Part shown: positions 43,763 to 52,302 of the stretch, piece after piece | Numbering within the stretch: position 1 is the stretch's first letter | Layout: every line of letters starts with the position of its first letter | From: Streptomyces cupreus | GTDB lineage: Bacteria > Actinomycetota > Actinomycetes > Streptomycetales > Streptomycetaceae | Direction of reading: 5' to 3' | DNA length: 64,000 nt | Assembly (NCBI RefSeq): GCF_014257025.1 | Contig: NZ_JACMSF010000046.1 | Span: 1 to 64,000 of the forward strand | Program-made: the position numbers and the translations under genes | The notes under the pieces: model-generated | What the model was told of the DNA's origin: nothing | Seen by the model: the letters and a program-made list of their open reading frames with translations, nothing else | Database searches by the model: none

Positions 43763-45322
43763 TCAGCCCCCGGTTCGGGTGAGGACTCCGGTGCGGGCCG
43801 ATAGCCACCAGGTGGGCATGGCGGCGATGAGCACCAGCAGGGCCGCGTAGGGTGCGGCGGCCGCGTAGGCGGCGACCGAGGTGTGCGTCCACAGGCCGGT
43901 GGCGAGGGTGTTCATGCCGGTCGGGCGCAGCAGCAGGGTGGCGGGCAGTTCCTTCATGCAGGTGAGGAAGACCAGTGCGGCGCCGGCGCCGATGCCGGGT
44001 GCGGCCAGGGGCAGCGTCACCGTGCGCAGGACGTACGCCCGGCGCCGCCCGAGTGAGCGGGCCACCTCCTCCAGACCGGGCGGGGCCTGTGCCGCGGCGG
44101 CACTGACGGCGGCGACCGCGAGGGGCAGGAACAGTGCCGCGTACGCGAGGGCGAGCAGCCACACGCTCTGGTAGAGCGGGTAGGCCACGTTGATGCCGAA
44201 GAACACCAGCGAGAGCCCGATGACCAGGCCGGGCAGCGCGTGGGAGAGATAGGCCAAGCGGTCCAGGGCGACGGCGAGCAGGCCGGGCACGCGGGCGGAC
44301 AGCAGCCCCACCGGCAGCGCAAGCACCACGGTGAGAACCGTGCCGAGGAGGGCGACCCCGAGCGAGTTGCCCGCCGCGTCGGCCAGCTCGCCGAGCGACC
44401 CGGGCCGTGAGACGCCCTCGCCGAACCACCGCACCAGGCTGACGGCCGGCACGCCCAGAGCCGCGCCCAGCACACCGGCGAGCCCCAGCACGGCCGGCCA
44501 CCGCAGTCGGCCCAGGCGCAGCCGCGTGGGAGGCCGGGGCGCCCCGCCGCCGAGGCGGGCGTAGCGGGCGGCACGCCGCCGGCTGAGCTGCTCGGCCAGG
44601 AGCACCAGTGCGCTGAGGGCGACGAGGACCGTGGCGAGCACGAGCGCACCGGTGCGGTCGAAACCGAGGTTGATCGCGGTGAAGACAGCCCGGGTGAATA
44701 CGTCCACCCGCAGGATCGAGACGGCACCGAAGTCGGAGAGCACATAGAGCGCGACGAGTAGCGCGCCCGCCGCCACCGCCGGGCGTACCTGGCGCAGCGT
44801 CACGCCGACGGCCGTCTGCCACGGGCCGCGCCCCAGCGACCGCGCCACCTCCTCCTGCGCCGGATCCACGCCGACCAGAGCCGCCGCGACCGGCAGATAG
44901 ACATACGGGTACGAGACCAGCGTCAGCACGAGCGCCGCCGCCCAGAAGCCCTCGAAACCCTGGGCCAGGGACACCCAGGCGAACGCGGCGACGTAGCTGG
45001 GCACCGCGAGCGGCAGCGCGGCGAGCACCCCGAACACCCGTCGGGCCGGCAGGTCGGTGCGGGTGACCAGGAACGCCGCGGCGACGCCCAGGACGGTGCA
45101 GGCCGCGGTGACGACCCCCGCCAACGCCACGCTCCGGCCTGCCAGATCCCCGGTGCGCGCCGTGAACAACTCGTCGGCGATCCGGCCCCAGCCCGCTTGG
45201 CCAACCCGGATCCCCAGATACACCAGCGGGATGAGCGCGACGCCGACGGCGAGCACCGCCGCGCAGGCCAGTGCCGGGCGGGGCAGGAACCGCCGCGCCC
45301 GGCGCGGGGTGAGGGTCGGCAT
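43763..45322 (-). CDS. fbpB: Ferric-iron ABC permease, two fused permease domains (FbpB-like)
   Basis: The 519-residue protein has about 12 helices and two binding-protein-dependent transport (EAA) motifs: EEVARSLGRGPWQTAVGVTL near residue 170 and EEVARSLGRRRAYVLRTVTL near residue 430. That is the duplicated FbpB/SfuB arrangement. ATG 45322 lies 5 nt after the FbpA stop. It should take free or weakly chelated ferric iron from FbpA. Confidence 0.88.
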   Translation of the reverse strand: MPTLTPRRARRFLPRPALACAAVLAVGVALIPLVYLGIRVGQAGWGRIADELFTARTGDLAGRSVALAGVVTAACTVLGVAAAFLVTRTDLPARRVFGVLAALPLAVPSYVAAFAWVSLAQGFEGFWAAALVLTLVSYPYVYLPVAAALVGVDPAQEEVARSLGRGPWQTAVGVTLRQVRPAVAAGALLVALYVLSDFGAVSILRVDVFTRAVFTAINLGFDRTGALVLATVLVALSALVLLAEQLSRRRAARYARLGGGAPRPPTRLRLGRLRWPAVLGLAGVLGAALGVPAVSLVRWFGEGVSRPGSLGELADAAGNSLGVALLGTVLTVVLALPVGLLSARVPGLLAVALDRLAYLSHALPGLVIGLSLVFFGINVAYPLYQSVWLLALAYAALFLPLAVAAVSAAAAQAPPGLEEVARSLGRRRAYVLRTVTLPLAAPGIGAGAALVFLTCMKELPATLLLRPTGMNTLATGLWTHTSVAAYAAAAPYAALLVLIAAMPTWWLSARTGVLTRTGG

Positions 45323-45327
45323 GCTGC

Positions 45328-46383
45328 TCAGACGAGCCCCGATTCCTTGATCATCTCGATGGTGGTCCGCAGATCGTCCAGGTCGTTGAGGTCGATGTCC
45401 GGTGCGTTCAACGACACCAGCGAGGGCAGGCCGGGGGCGGTGACGACGCTGTTGATCAGCGGGTACTCGTAGATCTGCTCGGCGAAGTAGGTCTGAGCCC
45501 CCTTGCCCAGCAGATAGTCGACGAACTTGCGGACGTCGGGGTCGTCGTCGGCCTTGTCCAGCACACCTACACCGGAGACGTTGACCAGACTGCCGATGTC
45601 TCCGTTCGGGAAGAAGTGGTTCTTCGCCTTGAGGGCGTCGACGGTGGTGCCCTTCTCCTTGGCCAGCTCGTACACGTAGTAGTGGTTGACCAGCCCGGAG
45701 GCGAGCATGCCGGAGTTGACGTCGGCGACGATCGGCGCGTTCCCTTCGCGGATCTGCGCGTCGTTGGCCTTCAGCCCCGCGAGGAAGTCCTCGGTCCTCT
45801 CGTCGCCGTGCTCCACCCGCATCGCGGTGATGAACGCCTGGAAGGAGCCGTTGGTCGGTGCGATGCCCACCTTGCCCTTCCACTCGGGCTCGGTCAGTTC
45901 GAACACCGACTCCGGCAGATCGCCCTTGGGAACCTGGTCGGTGTTGTAGGCCATCGTGCGTACGCGGCCTGTCACGCCGACCCACTCGCCGTCCTCGTCC
46001 CGGTAGGCGGCCGGTACTTTGTCCAGCACCTCATTGGGCAGCTTGGCGAAGAGACCCTGGCCGGCGACGGACCCCAGTGCGCCGGCGTCCTGGGCGAGGA
46101 AGACGTCCGCCGGGCTGCGGTTGCCCTCCTCCTGCAGTTGGGCCGCCATCTGCGCGGTGTCGCCGTAGCGCACCTGGACGGTGATGCCGCTGGCCTTCTG
46201 GAAGTCCTCCAGGACCGGTTTGACGAGCGACTCGCTCCGGCCGCTGTAGACGGTGATCTTCTTGTCGGAGCCCGCTTCGGGCTCGGCCTGTGCCGTCTGC
46301 TCCGAGCCGCAGGCCGTGGCTCCAAGGGCCAGCAGACCTGCGAGGGCCGCCGCCAACAGAGGTCTCATCCCGGGAGTACCCAC
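45328..46383 (-). CDS. fbpA: Ferric-iron binding lipoprotein (FbpA-like)
   Basis: A 351-residue lipoprotein (lipobox LGATAC, Cys25) of the FbpA/FutA/SfuA family: KITVYSGRSESLVKPVLEDF near the mature N-terminus, and the paired tyrosines Tyr235-Tyr236 (NHYYVYEL) that bind Fe3+ in the family. First gene of the fbpABC unit. Two tandem iron boxes lie 38-76 nt upstream of its start, so tight iron control is expected. This route imports non-siderophore iron in parallel to the two siderophore systems. Confidence 0.9.
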   Translation of the reverse strand: MGTPGMRPLLAAALAGLLALGATACGSEQTAQAEPEAGSDKKITVYSGRSESLVKPVLEDFQKASGITVQVRYGDTAQMAAQLQEEGNRSPADVFLAQDAGALGSVAGQGLFAKLPNEVLDKVPAAYRDEDGEWVGVTGRVRTMAYNTDQVPKGDLPESVFELTEPEWKGKVGIAPTNGSFQAFITAMRVEHGDERTEDFLAGLKANDAQIREGNAPIVADVNSGMLASGLVNHYYVYELAKEKGTTVDALKAKNHFFPNGDIGSLVNVSGVGVLDKADDDPDVRKFVDYLLGKGAQTYFAEQIYEYPLINSVVTAPGLPSLVSLNAPDIDLNDLDDLRTTIEMIKESGLV

Positions 46384-46420
46384 GATCCCGCTCCTCCGTC
46401 ACCCGTCACGCCGGACATGG

Positions 46421-46439
46421 TTAGGTCAGGCTAAGCTTC
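46421..46439 (-). promoter_or_regulatory. Iron box 1 of tandem pair, fbpABC promoter
   Basis: TTAGGTCAGGCTAAGCTTC, 14 of 19 consensus positions. Confidence 0.75.
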
Positions 46440-46440
46440 A

Positions 46441-46459
46441 TTAAGTCAGGCTAACCATA
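46441..46459 (-). promoter_or_regulatory. Iron box 2 of tandem pair, fbpABC promoter
   Basis: TTAAGTCAGGCTAACCATA, 14 of 19 positions, spaced 20 bp centre to centre from box 1. This is two helical turns, so two repressor dimers could sit on the same face. Confidence 0.75.
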
Positions 46460-46593
46460 GAATCGGCGCGTATGTCACCTTTTGTGTGGCGCAAGGGTGA
46501 GTAGCAAGCAGGCCATGCTTGCCCTTCATGCCCGAATGAGGAGCTCCGGGCCGTGGGCTGGTCGCCGGTCCGCGTCGGCGTGCGGCTTCGTGG

Positions 46594-47073
46594 TCAGCTC
46601 TCGGGCTGCTCGACGAGCTGCGCGATGTACAGCGGCTCGCCCAGCTTCTCGATCAGCTCAAGCTGCGTGTCGAGATAGTCGATGTGGTTCTCCTCGTCGG
46701 CGAGGATCGACTCGAAGATGTTCGCCGAGGTGATGTCGCCCTTGGAACGCATGACCTCGATGCCGCGCCGGAGACGATCGATCGCCTCGACCTCGACCTC
46801 GCGGTCGGCCTGGAGCATCTCGGTGACGGTCTGTCCCACCCGTACGTGGAAGAGCCGCTGGTAGTTGGGCAGTCCGTCCAGGACCAGGATTCGGTCGGTG
46901 AGAGTCTCCGCATGGTTCATCTCGTCGAACGACTCATGGCGCGTGTATGTCGCGAGCTTCGTCCAGCCGAAGTGCTCCTGCATCTTGGCGTGCAGGAAGT
47001 ACTGGTTGATCGCGGTCAGCTCTGCGGTCAGTTGCTCGTTGAGGAATTCGAGAACCTCGGGGTCGCTCTGCAT
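46594..47073 (-). CDS. bfr: Bacterioferritin
   Basis: The encoded 159-residue protein has the full ferroxidase set at standard numbering: Glu18, Glu51, His54, Glu94, Glu127, His130, plus the haem-ligand Met52 (ESFDEMNHAE). Expected to assemble into a 24-subunit, haem-containing shell that oxidises Fe2+ and stores iron. No bacterioferritin-associated ferredoxin is adjacent. No iron box was found upstream, consistent with expression when iron is plentiful while the neighbours are expressed when it is scarce. Confidence 0.95.
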   Translation of the reverse strand: MQSDPEVLEFLNEQLTAELTAINQYFLHAKMQEHFGWTKLATYTRHESFDEMNHAETLTDRILVLDGLPNYQRLFHVRVGQTVTEMLQADREVEVEAIDRLRRGIEVMRSKGDITSANIFESILADEENHIDYLDTQLELIEKLGEPLYIAQLVEQPES

Positions 47074-47638
47074 GGCAAGCCGTCCTTCCGAGGAGACGGA
47101 CTCGAGGCCACGCGTCCATCAACACCGGCGTCCGACCCGGCAGGCGGACACGTGCGGCAAGCAGTCCATCCTCGCTGGTGGCCGACACATTCGTTACGGC
47201 CAGGACGCTATTGACGACGTCCGCTTCTTCGACGATAGCGCGCGCCGGGTTCATGTGGGTTGGCCATGGTTTGCCGCCACTTGCCTGCTGTACCCAGGGG
47301 CGCTGTTCGGCGGGCGACGCAATGTGCCTTCGGGCACCAGTGTGATGAGGTCGAAGGTGGTGGGAGTGCCGCCGTCCTCCGTCGGATGGTGGCGTACCAG
47401 CTGGATGTCGTCGAGGGTGTGCAGCGACGCCCTCGCCTGCGGACGCCCACCCGGCTTCGGCGAGAAGGGCGACGAACGCGGTCTTCCACACCAAGCCCCG
47501 TCAGCTGTCAGGACGTAGTGCGCTCGGCAGCGGTGGCGACAGCGGCTCGCGATGGGCCAGACGTGTTGCGGCACATCCAGTGCGACGCTGCCACAGTGAT
47601 GTCACTGAAGATCCAGATCGGCCCGCACCTATGGAGTC
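47074..47638. other. Intergenic stretch with a possible gene remnant
   Basis: No intact gene. On the minus strand (about 47300-47500) the pieces KTAFVALLAEAGWASAGEGV and LHTLDDIQLVRHHPTEDGGT, then FDLITLVPEGTLR, occur in two different frames with coding-like composition. This suggests a frameshifted fragment I cannot assign. The bfr promoter should lie at 47074-47200. Confidence 0.35.
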
Positions 47639-47682
47639 CGGGCCGTGTGTACGGCCTGGGGCAAAGCGGTACACACGGCCCG
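47639..47682 (-). terminator. 14-bp stem hairpin after the siderophore receptor gene
   Basis: Arms 47639-47652 and 47669-47682 are perfect complements (CGGGCCGTGTGTAC arm) with a 16-nt loop. It begins 22 nt after the minus-strand receptor stop at 47705. Confidence 0.7.
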
Positions 47683-47704
47683 AGGCCAGCTGCGGTTCTT
47701 GCGC

Positions 47705-48703
47705 CTACTTGGCGGGGTCGACCTCGAAGGTGCGGGCCATGTCGTCGAGGATCATGTCGGCGCCCTGGAGGGAGACGGAGGTCATCCAGATCTCGTCCTT
47801 CACCCGGTGGACGTTGCCGGACTTGACGGCGTCCAGGCGCTTCCACAGCGGGTTGGCGAGGAACTTCTTCTCGCGCTCCTCGCCGCCGGAGAAGGTGCTG
47901 TAGAAGATGACGTCGGCGTCGGCCTGCTCGATCTGCTCCTCGCTGATCTCGATGTTGAACTCCTCGGGATCGCGCTGGTTCTCGGGGCGGGCCAGGCCCA
48001 TGTCCTGCAGGATGATGCCGCTGAAGGTCTTCGGCAGGTAGATGCGGGTCGGGCCGTCGAGGAAGCGGACGATGGAGACGGTCGGGTCACCGGCCTTCTG
48101 GTTGATCGCGTCGCCGATCTTCTTGGCGCGTGTCTCGTAGGCGGTGAGCTTCGCCTTGGCCTTGTCCTCCTCGCCGAGGGCCTTGGCGAGGAGGGTGATG
48201 TTGTCCTTCCACGTCGGGCCGGTGGTCTCGACGAAGACCGTGGGGGCGATCTCGCTGAGCTGGTCGTAGAGGTCGTCGTGGCGGACGGTCGCGGAGACGA
48301 TCAGGTCGGGCTTGAGGGCGGCGATGGCCTCGAGGTTGGGGCTGTCGAGCGGGCCGACGTCCTCGGTGTTCTTGACCGCGTCGCCGAGGTAGTCGGGGAA
48401 GCCCTTCTGGTCGCGGTAGGAGCCGATGCCGCCGACCAGCGGCCCGTCGAGGGCGACGACGGCCTCGACGAGGCTGTTGTCGAGGGCCACGATGCGCTCG
48501 GGCTTGGCCTTGATCTCGGTGCTGCCCTTGTGGTGCTCGATGGTGCGCGGGAAGCCGGCCGACTTCTCGGCGGCCGCGCTGGTCTCGGAGGCCTTGGCGT
48601 CCGAACTGTCCGAACCGCCGCAGGCGGTGAGTCCGGCGGCCAGGACCGCGGTGAGGAGGAGGGCGCCGATCCGGCCACGGCGGCCAGGGGTGCGGGTGAA
48701 CAT
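47705..48703 (-). CDS. Ferric-siderophore binding lipoprotein (second uptake system)
   Basis: A 332-residue class-III binding lipoprotein with lipobox LAAGLTAC (Cys28). Typical elements: KPERIVALDNSLVEAVVALD, GPLDSPNLEAIAALKPDLIV and the C-terminal ADADVIFYSTFSGG segment. It belongs to the FepB/DesE-like receptors but is only distantly similar to the twin lipoproteins at 12.7-14.9 kb. It is divergent from the permease-ATPase operon 48835-51789, and the shared 130-bp region has two iron boxes. Likely binds a siderophore different from the local product, such as a catecholate or a ferrioxamine; the ligand cannot be read from sequence. Confidence 0.9.
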   Translation of the reverse strand: MFTRTPGRRGRIGALLLTAVLAAGLTACGGSDSSDAKASETSAAAEKSAGFPRTIEHHKGSTEIKAKPERIVALDNSLVEAVVALDGPLVGGIGSYRDQKGFPDYLGDAVKNTEDVGPLDSPNLEAIAALKPDLIVSATVRHDDLYDQLSEIAPTVFVETTGPTWKDNITLLAKALGEEDKAKAKLTAYETRAKKIGDAINQKAGDPTVSIVRFLDGPTRIYLPKTFSGIILQDMGLARPENQRDPEEFNIEISEEQIEQADADVIFYSTFSGGEEREKKFLANPLWKRLDAVKSGNVHRVKDEIWMTSVSLQGADMILDDMARTFEVDPAK

Positions 48704-48724
48704 GGAACTCCCAGAGCGGATGGG

Positions 48725-48743
48725 TTAGGCAAGGCTTACCTGT
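48725..48743 (-). promoter_or_regulatory. Iron box for the receptor gene 47705-48703
   Basis: TTAGGCAAGGCTTACCTGT, 14 of 19 consensus positions, 21 nt upstream of the receptor ATG. Confidence 0.8.
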
Positions 48744-48810
48744 GTAAGGCCTGGGTGAGCATAACCATCCGAGTCACAGAGAAAACACAGGGGGTGGCCG
48801 AAACCTCTTC

Positions 48811-48829
48811 TTAGGCATGCCTTACCTTG
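48811..48829 (+). promoter_or_regulatory. Iron box for the permease operon; overlaps an ATG
   Basis: TTAGGCATGCCTTACCTTG, 12 of 19 positions but with both half-sites clear. It covers the in-frame ATG at 48817, which argues that the real start is GTG 48835 or 48841 on a leaderless or nearly leaderless message. Confidence 0.65.
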
Positions 48830-48834
48830 TCGGC

Positions 48835-49896
48835 GTGACTGTGTCGTCCTCCGTTCCCAGCGCGGATCCCCTCGCCGTGTCCGCCCCGCCGCGCGGGCGC
48901 CCCGCTGTACGGTCGGCAGCGCTGCTCGCGCTGGCCGGTCTGCTGGCCGCAGCGCTCTGTGCCTCGCTCGCCATCGGAACCAAGTCCGTTCCGCTCTCCG
49001 ACGTGCTGTCCGCGATCGGCGGCGGCACCGATGGCGACGCGGTCGTCGTACGCGAACTGCGCATGCCCCGGACGCTGTTGGGCCTGCTGGCCGGTCTCGC
49101 GCTCGGCGCGGCGGGCGCGGTGACCCAGGAGATCACCCGCAACCCGCTGGGCGACCCGGGGCTGATCGGCATCAGCGCCGGGGGAGCGTTCGCGGTCGCC
49201 GCGAGCATCGGACTGCTGGGGCTGACCAGTTCGTACGAATACGTCTGGTTCGCCTTCCTCGGTGGTGCGCTGGCCGGTCTCCTCGCCTACGCCGTCGGCG
49301 GCACCGGCCGCGGCGGCGCCACCCCGGCCAAACTCGCCCTGGCCGGCGCCGCCGTGACCGTCCTGCTCGACGCCTGCACCAACACGCTGGTGCTCCTCGA
49401 CGTTCGCACCCTCGACCAGTACCGCTACTGGGCGGTGGGCTCGCTGGCCGGGCGCGACGCCGGGCTCGGTCTGCAGCTTGTGCCGTTCATCGCCGTCGGC
49501 CTGCTGCTCGCGCTCGCGGTGAGCGGACGCCTGAACACGCTCGCGTTGGGCGACGACCTCGCCACCACGCTGGGCACGAAGGTCGCCGTCACGCGGGCCG
49601 TCGGCGCGTTGGCCGTGATCCTGCTGACCGGTGCCGCAGTTGCCGCGGCGGGACCGGTGACCTTCGTCGGGCTGGTCGTGCCGCACCTCGTACGGGCGTT
49701 CACCGGCCCCGACGCCCGCTGGCTCGTGCCGTGTTCGGCGCTCGGGGGAGCCGTGCTGATGCTGAGCGCGGACGTCGTGGGCCGTATCGTCGCGCGGCCC
49801 GCCGAACTGGAGGCCGGGGTGGTCACCGCCGTGATCGGGGCGCCGTTCCTGGCGCTGCTGGTCAAGCGCGGCAAGCTGAAGGAGCACACGCGGTGA
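48835..49896 (+). CDS. FecCD-type siderophore permease, subunit 1 (second system)
   Basis: This permease of about 353 residues has RMPRTLLGLLAGLALGAAGA, EITRNPLGDPGLIGISAGGA and the coupling region GPVTFVGLVVPHLVRAFTGP, marks of FecCD/FepD permeases. I chose GTG 48835 because the upstream ATG lies inside the iron box; GTG 48841 is also possible. No good ribosome site precedes any of them, so leaderless translation is likely. Three genes in this operon overlap or abut (GTGA, then 1 nt). Confidence 0.88.
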   Translation: MTVSSSVPSADPLAVSAPPRGRPAVRSAALLALAGLLAAALCASLAIGTKSVPLSDVLSAIGGGTDGDAVVVRELRMPRTLLGLLAGLALGAAGAVTQEITRNPLGDPGLIGISAGGAFAVAASIGLLGLTSSYEYVWFAFLGGALAGLLAYAVGGTGRGGATPAKLALAGAAVTVLLDACTNTLVLLDVRTLDQYRYWAVGSLAGRDAGLGLQLVPFIAVGLLLALAVSGRLNTLALGDDLATTLGTKVAVTRAVGALAVILLTGAAVAAAGPVTFVGLVVPHLVRAFTGPDARWLVPCSALGGAVLMLSADVVGRIVARPAELEAGVVTAVIGAPFLALLVKRGKLKEHTR

Positions 49897-50948
49897 GGTC
49901 CTTGAGAGCCGAACTCGGGCCCGTCGGCATACGGTTGCGGCCGCGCGTCGCGGTCGCGCTGGCCGCCTTGGCCGCGGTCGCCTTCGCCGGGGTGATCGCC
50001 TCGGTGTCGCTCGGCACCTACGCCATCCCGGTCCCCGACGTCCTGTCGGCCGTCCTCGGCACCGGCTCCGGCAGCGCGGACCTGATCGTCCATCAACTCC
50101 GGTTGCCGCGCGCCCTGACGGCCCTCCTGGTCGGTGCCGCCTTCGGGCTCGCGGGCGCCGTCTACCAGGCGGTGACCCGCAATCCGCTGGCCAGCCCCGA
50201 CTTGATCGGTATCTCCGCCGGGGCCGGGGCGGGCGCGGTCGCCTCGATCCTGATCGGCGGGGTCACGGCCGCGGGGGCCGGCACCTTCGGGGCGGTCCCG
50301 TTCGGGGCACTGGCCGGGGCGCTCATCACGGCGACGGCCATCTACCTGCTGGCCTGGCGGGACGGCACCGTCACCGGCTACCGCTTCGTGCTCGTCGGCA
50401 TCGCCGCCAACGGCGCGCTGGCCGCCCTGACCCGCTGGATGCTCGCCCGCGCCGACATCGACCAGGCGTCCCGCGCCATGGTGTGGCTCACCGGCAGCCT
50501 CAACGGCCGCGGCTACGACCACGTCCGCTGGGCCGGCTACGCCCTCCTGGTCCTCGTCCCCCTGGTGCTGGCCCTGGCGCGGTCGTACCAGCTCCTCCAG
50601 TTCGACGACGACACCGCGCTCGGCCTAGGCATCCGCATCGGCCGGGCCCGGATCGCCCTGCTGGTCCTCGCCACCTGCCTGGCCGCGCTCGCCACGGCCG
50701 CCGCCGGACCGGTCGCCTTCATCGCGCTCGGCGCCCCGCAGATCGCCCGCCGCCTGACCGGAACCGCCGGCATTCCGCTCGTCGCGTCCGGTCTGACCGG
50801 CGCGGTCCTGCTGCTCGGCGCCGATCTGGCCGCACGGCTCGTCTTCTCGCCCACCGAGCTGCCGGTCGGCATCGTCACCGGCGCGCTCGGTGCCCCGTAC
50901 CTGTTGCTGCTGCTCGCCCGCGCCAACCGCGCCGGCAAGGGAGGCTGA
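49893..50948 (+). CDS. FecCD-type siderophore permease, subunit 2 (second system)
   Basis: The 351-residue permease starts at GTG 49893, overlapping the stop of subunit 1. Marks: RLPRALTALLVGAAFGLAGA, VTRNPLASPDLIGISAGAGA and GPVAFIALGAPQIARRLTG. It pairs with the preceding permease. It resembles subunit 2 of the cluster importer (36400-37515) in the RARIALLV..ATAAAGPVAF region. Confidence 0.88.
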   Translation: MRSLRAELGPVGIRLRPRVAVALAALAAVAFAGVIASVSLGTYAIPVPDVLSAVLGTGSGSADLIVHQLRLPRALTALLVGAAFGLAGAVYQAVTRNPLASPDLIGISAGAGAGAVASILIGGVTAAGAGTFGAVPFGALAGALITATAIYLLAWRDGTVTGYRFVLVGIAANGALAALTRWMLARADIDQASRAMVWLTGSLNGRGYDHVRWAGYALLVLVPLVLALARSYQLLQFDDDTALGLGIRIGRARIALLVLATCLAALATAAAGPVAFIALGAPQIARRLTGTAGIPLVASGLTGAVLLLGADLAARLVFSPTELPVGIVTGALGAPYLLLLLARANRAGKGG

Positions 50949-50949
50949 T

Positions 50950-51789
50950 GTGATCACCGCACTCGAGGGAACCGCGCCGTCGGTACCCGCGCTGGAGGGC
51001 GTCGGCCTGCGCCTGGCCTACGGCGACCGCGTCGTCGCGGACAGCCTGGACCTTCGGATCCCGGAAGGCCGTATCACCGCCCTGGTCGGCCCCAACGCCT
51101 GTGGGAAGTCGACGGCGTTGCGCGCCCTGGCCCGCCTGCTCAAGCCCAGCGCGGGCGCGGTCCACCTGGACGGCCGCGACCTCACGGCCGTCTCGTCCCG
51201 CGAACTCGCCCTGAAACTGGCACTGTTGCCGCAGACCCCGACCGCCCCCGACGGCATCACCGTACGGGACCTGGTCGCCCGCGGCCGTACTCCGCACCAG
51301 CGCTGGTGGCGCCAGTGGTCCTCGGCCGACGAGGCGGTCGTCGACCGCGCCCTGGCGGCCACGGGCGTCGCGGAGCTGGCCGACCGCACGCTCGACGAGC
51401 TCTCCGGCGGCCAGCGCCAGCGCGTGTGGATCGCCATGGCCCTCGCCCAGGACACCCCCGTCCTGCTCCTCGACGAGCCCACCACCTACCTCGACCTCGC
51501 CCACCAGGTCGACGTCCTGGAACTCGTCCGTGACCTCAACCGCGCCCACGGCCGCACCGTCGTCATGGTCCTGCACGAACTCAACCTCGCCTGCCGCTAC
51601 GCCGACCACCTCATCGCGATGCGTGACGGAACCGTCGTCACCGCAGGCGCGCCCACCGACGTGGTCACCCCCGAACTCGTCGCCGAGGTCTTCGACCTGC
51701 CCGCCACCATCATCACCTGCCCCGTCGCGGGCACCCCGCTGGTCATCCCGGAGGGAGGCCGCCGCGACAACGCGCCATCCTCCGGCTGA
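50950..51789 (+). CDS. FecE/FepC-type ATPase (second siderophore system)
   Basis: A 279-residue ABC ATPase starting at GTG 50950, 1 nt after the permease stop. Walker A GPNACGKST, Q-loop LLPQTP, signature LSGGQRQ, Walker B LLLDEPTTYLD, H-loop VLHELN. It is closely similar to the cluster ATPase at 37512-38378 (both contain DLVARGR-PHQR and GVLELAD/GVAELAD), so the two importers are paralogous. A hairpin follows the stop. Confidence 0.9.
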   Translation: MITALEGTAPSVPALEGVGLRLAYGDRVVADSLDLRIPEGRITALVGPNACGKSTALRALARLLKPSAGAVHLDGRDLTAVSSRELALKLALLPQTPTAPDGITVRDLVARGRTPHQRWWRQWSSADEAVVDRALAATGVAELADRTLDELSGGQRQRVWIAMALAQDTPVLLLDEPTTYLDLAHQVDVLELVRDLNRAHGRTVVMVLHELNLACRYADHLIAMRDGTVVTAGAPTDVVTPELVAEVFDLPATIITCPVAGTPLVIPEGGRRDNAPSSG

Positions 51790-51802
51790 CGAGAATCGGC
51801 CA

Positions 51803-51830
51803 CCCGGTCCGAAGGCCCCCTCGGACCGGG
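51803..51830 (+). terminator. Hairpin ending the second importer operon
   Basis: CCCGGTCCGA / TCGGACCGGG, a perfect 10-bp stem with an 8-nt loop, 13 nt after the ATPase stop. Confidence 0.7.
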
Positions 51831-51844
51831 GCTATTGCCCTGTG

Positions 51845-52015
51845 TATCCACTTCAAGGAGCGCGGACTGGAGTTCGTCGAAGGCGCAGAGCGACGAGTGG
51901 GATCTGGGACGTCTTCAGATGGGAGGACGCCGACAAGTACAACGCCGACGTATGCGCGTCCATTCTCGAACAAGTCGCCGCAGCCATCGAGAAGTCCGAG
52001 AAGCGCTCCGCCTGA
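51845..52015 (+). pseudogene. Short frameshifted remnant, unknown
   Basis: Two pieces in different frames, HFKERGLEFVEGAE and then WDVFRWEDADKYNADVCASI and LEQVAAAIEKSEKRSA before a stop, look like the end of one small protein. There is no recognisable family. The remaining intergenic DNA to 52302 shows no gene. Confidence 0.3.
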
Positions 52016-52302
52016 CCGCCTGAAAGGTTAACGGGCTGACCGACGAAGTTCCGCGCGCGCGGGGGCCAAGGGGCGAAAACCGAGTAAGGAGGGACTTGCG
52101 GGTCGGCTCGGCGGCGGCGAGCCACGGCGGTGCGGCGGCGGGCCCGGCGACACCGGCGCGCAGCCGGGCCCGGGCGCTCCCGCCGTACGGATTGGAGGGG
52201 TCGTCCACGCCGACGACGTCCACCGCCGACACGCGCTCAGCCGCCTACCCGAGCCCTGCCCTCACCTTCCCCCGCCGGTCCCCCGAAGGGCCTCCGATCG
52301 GG

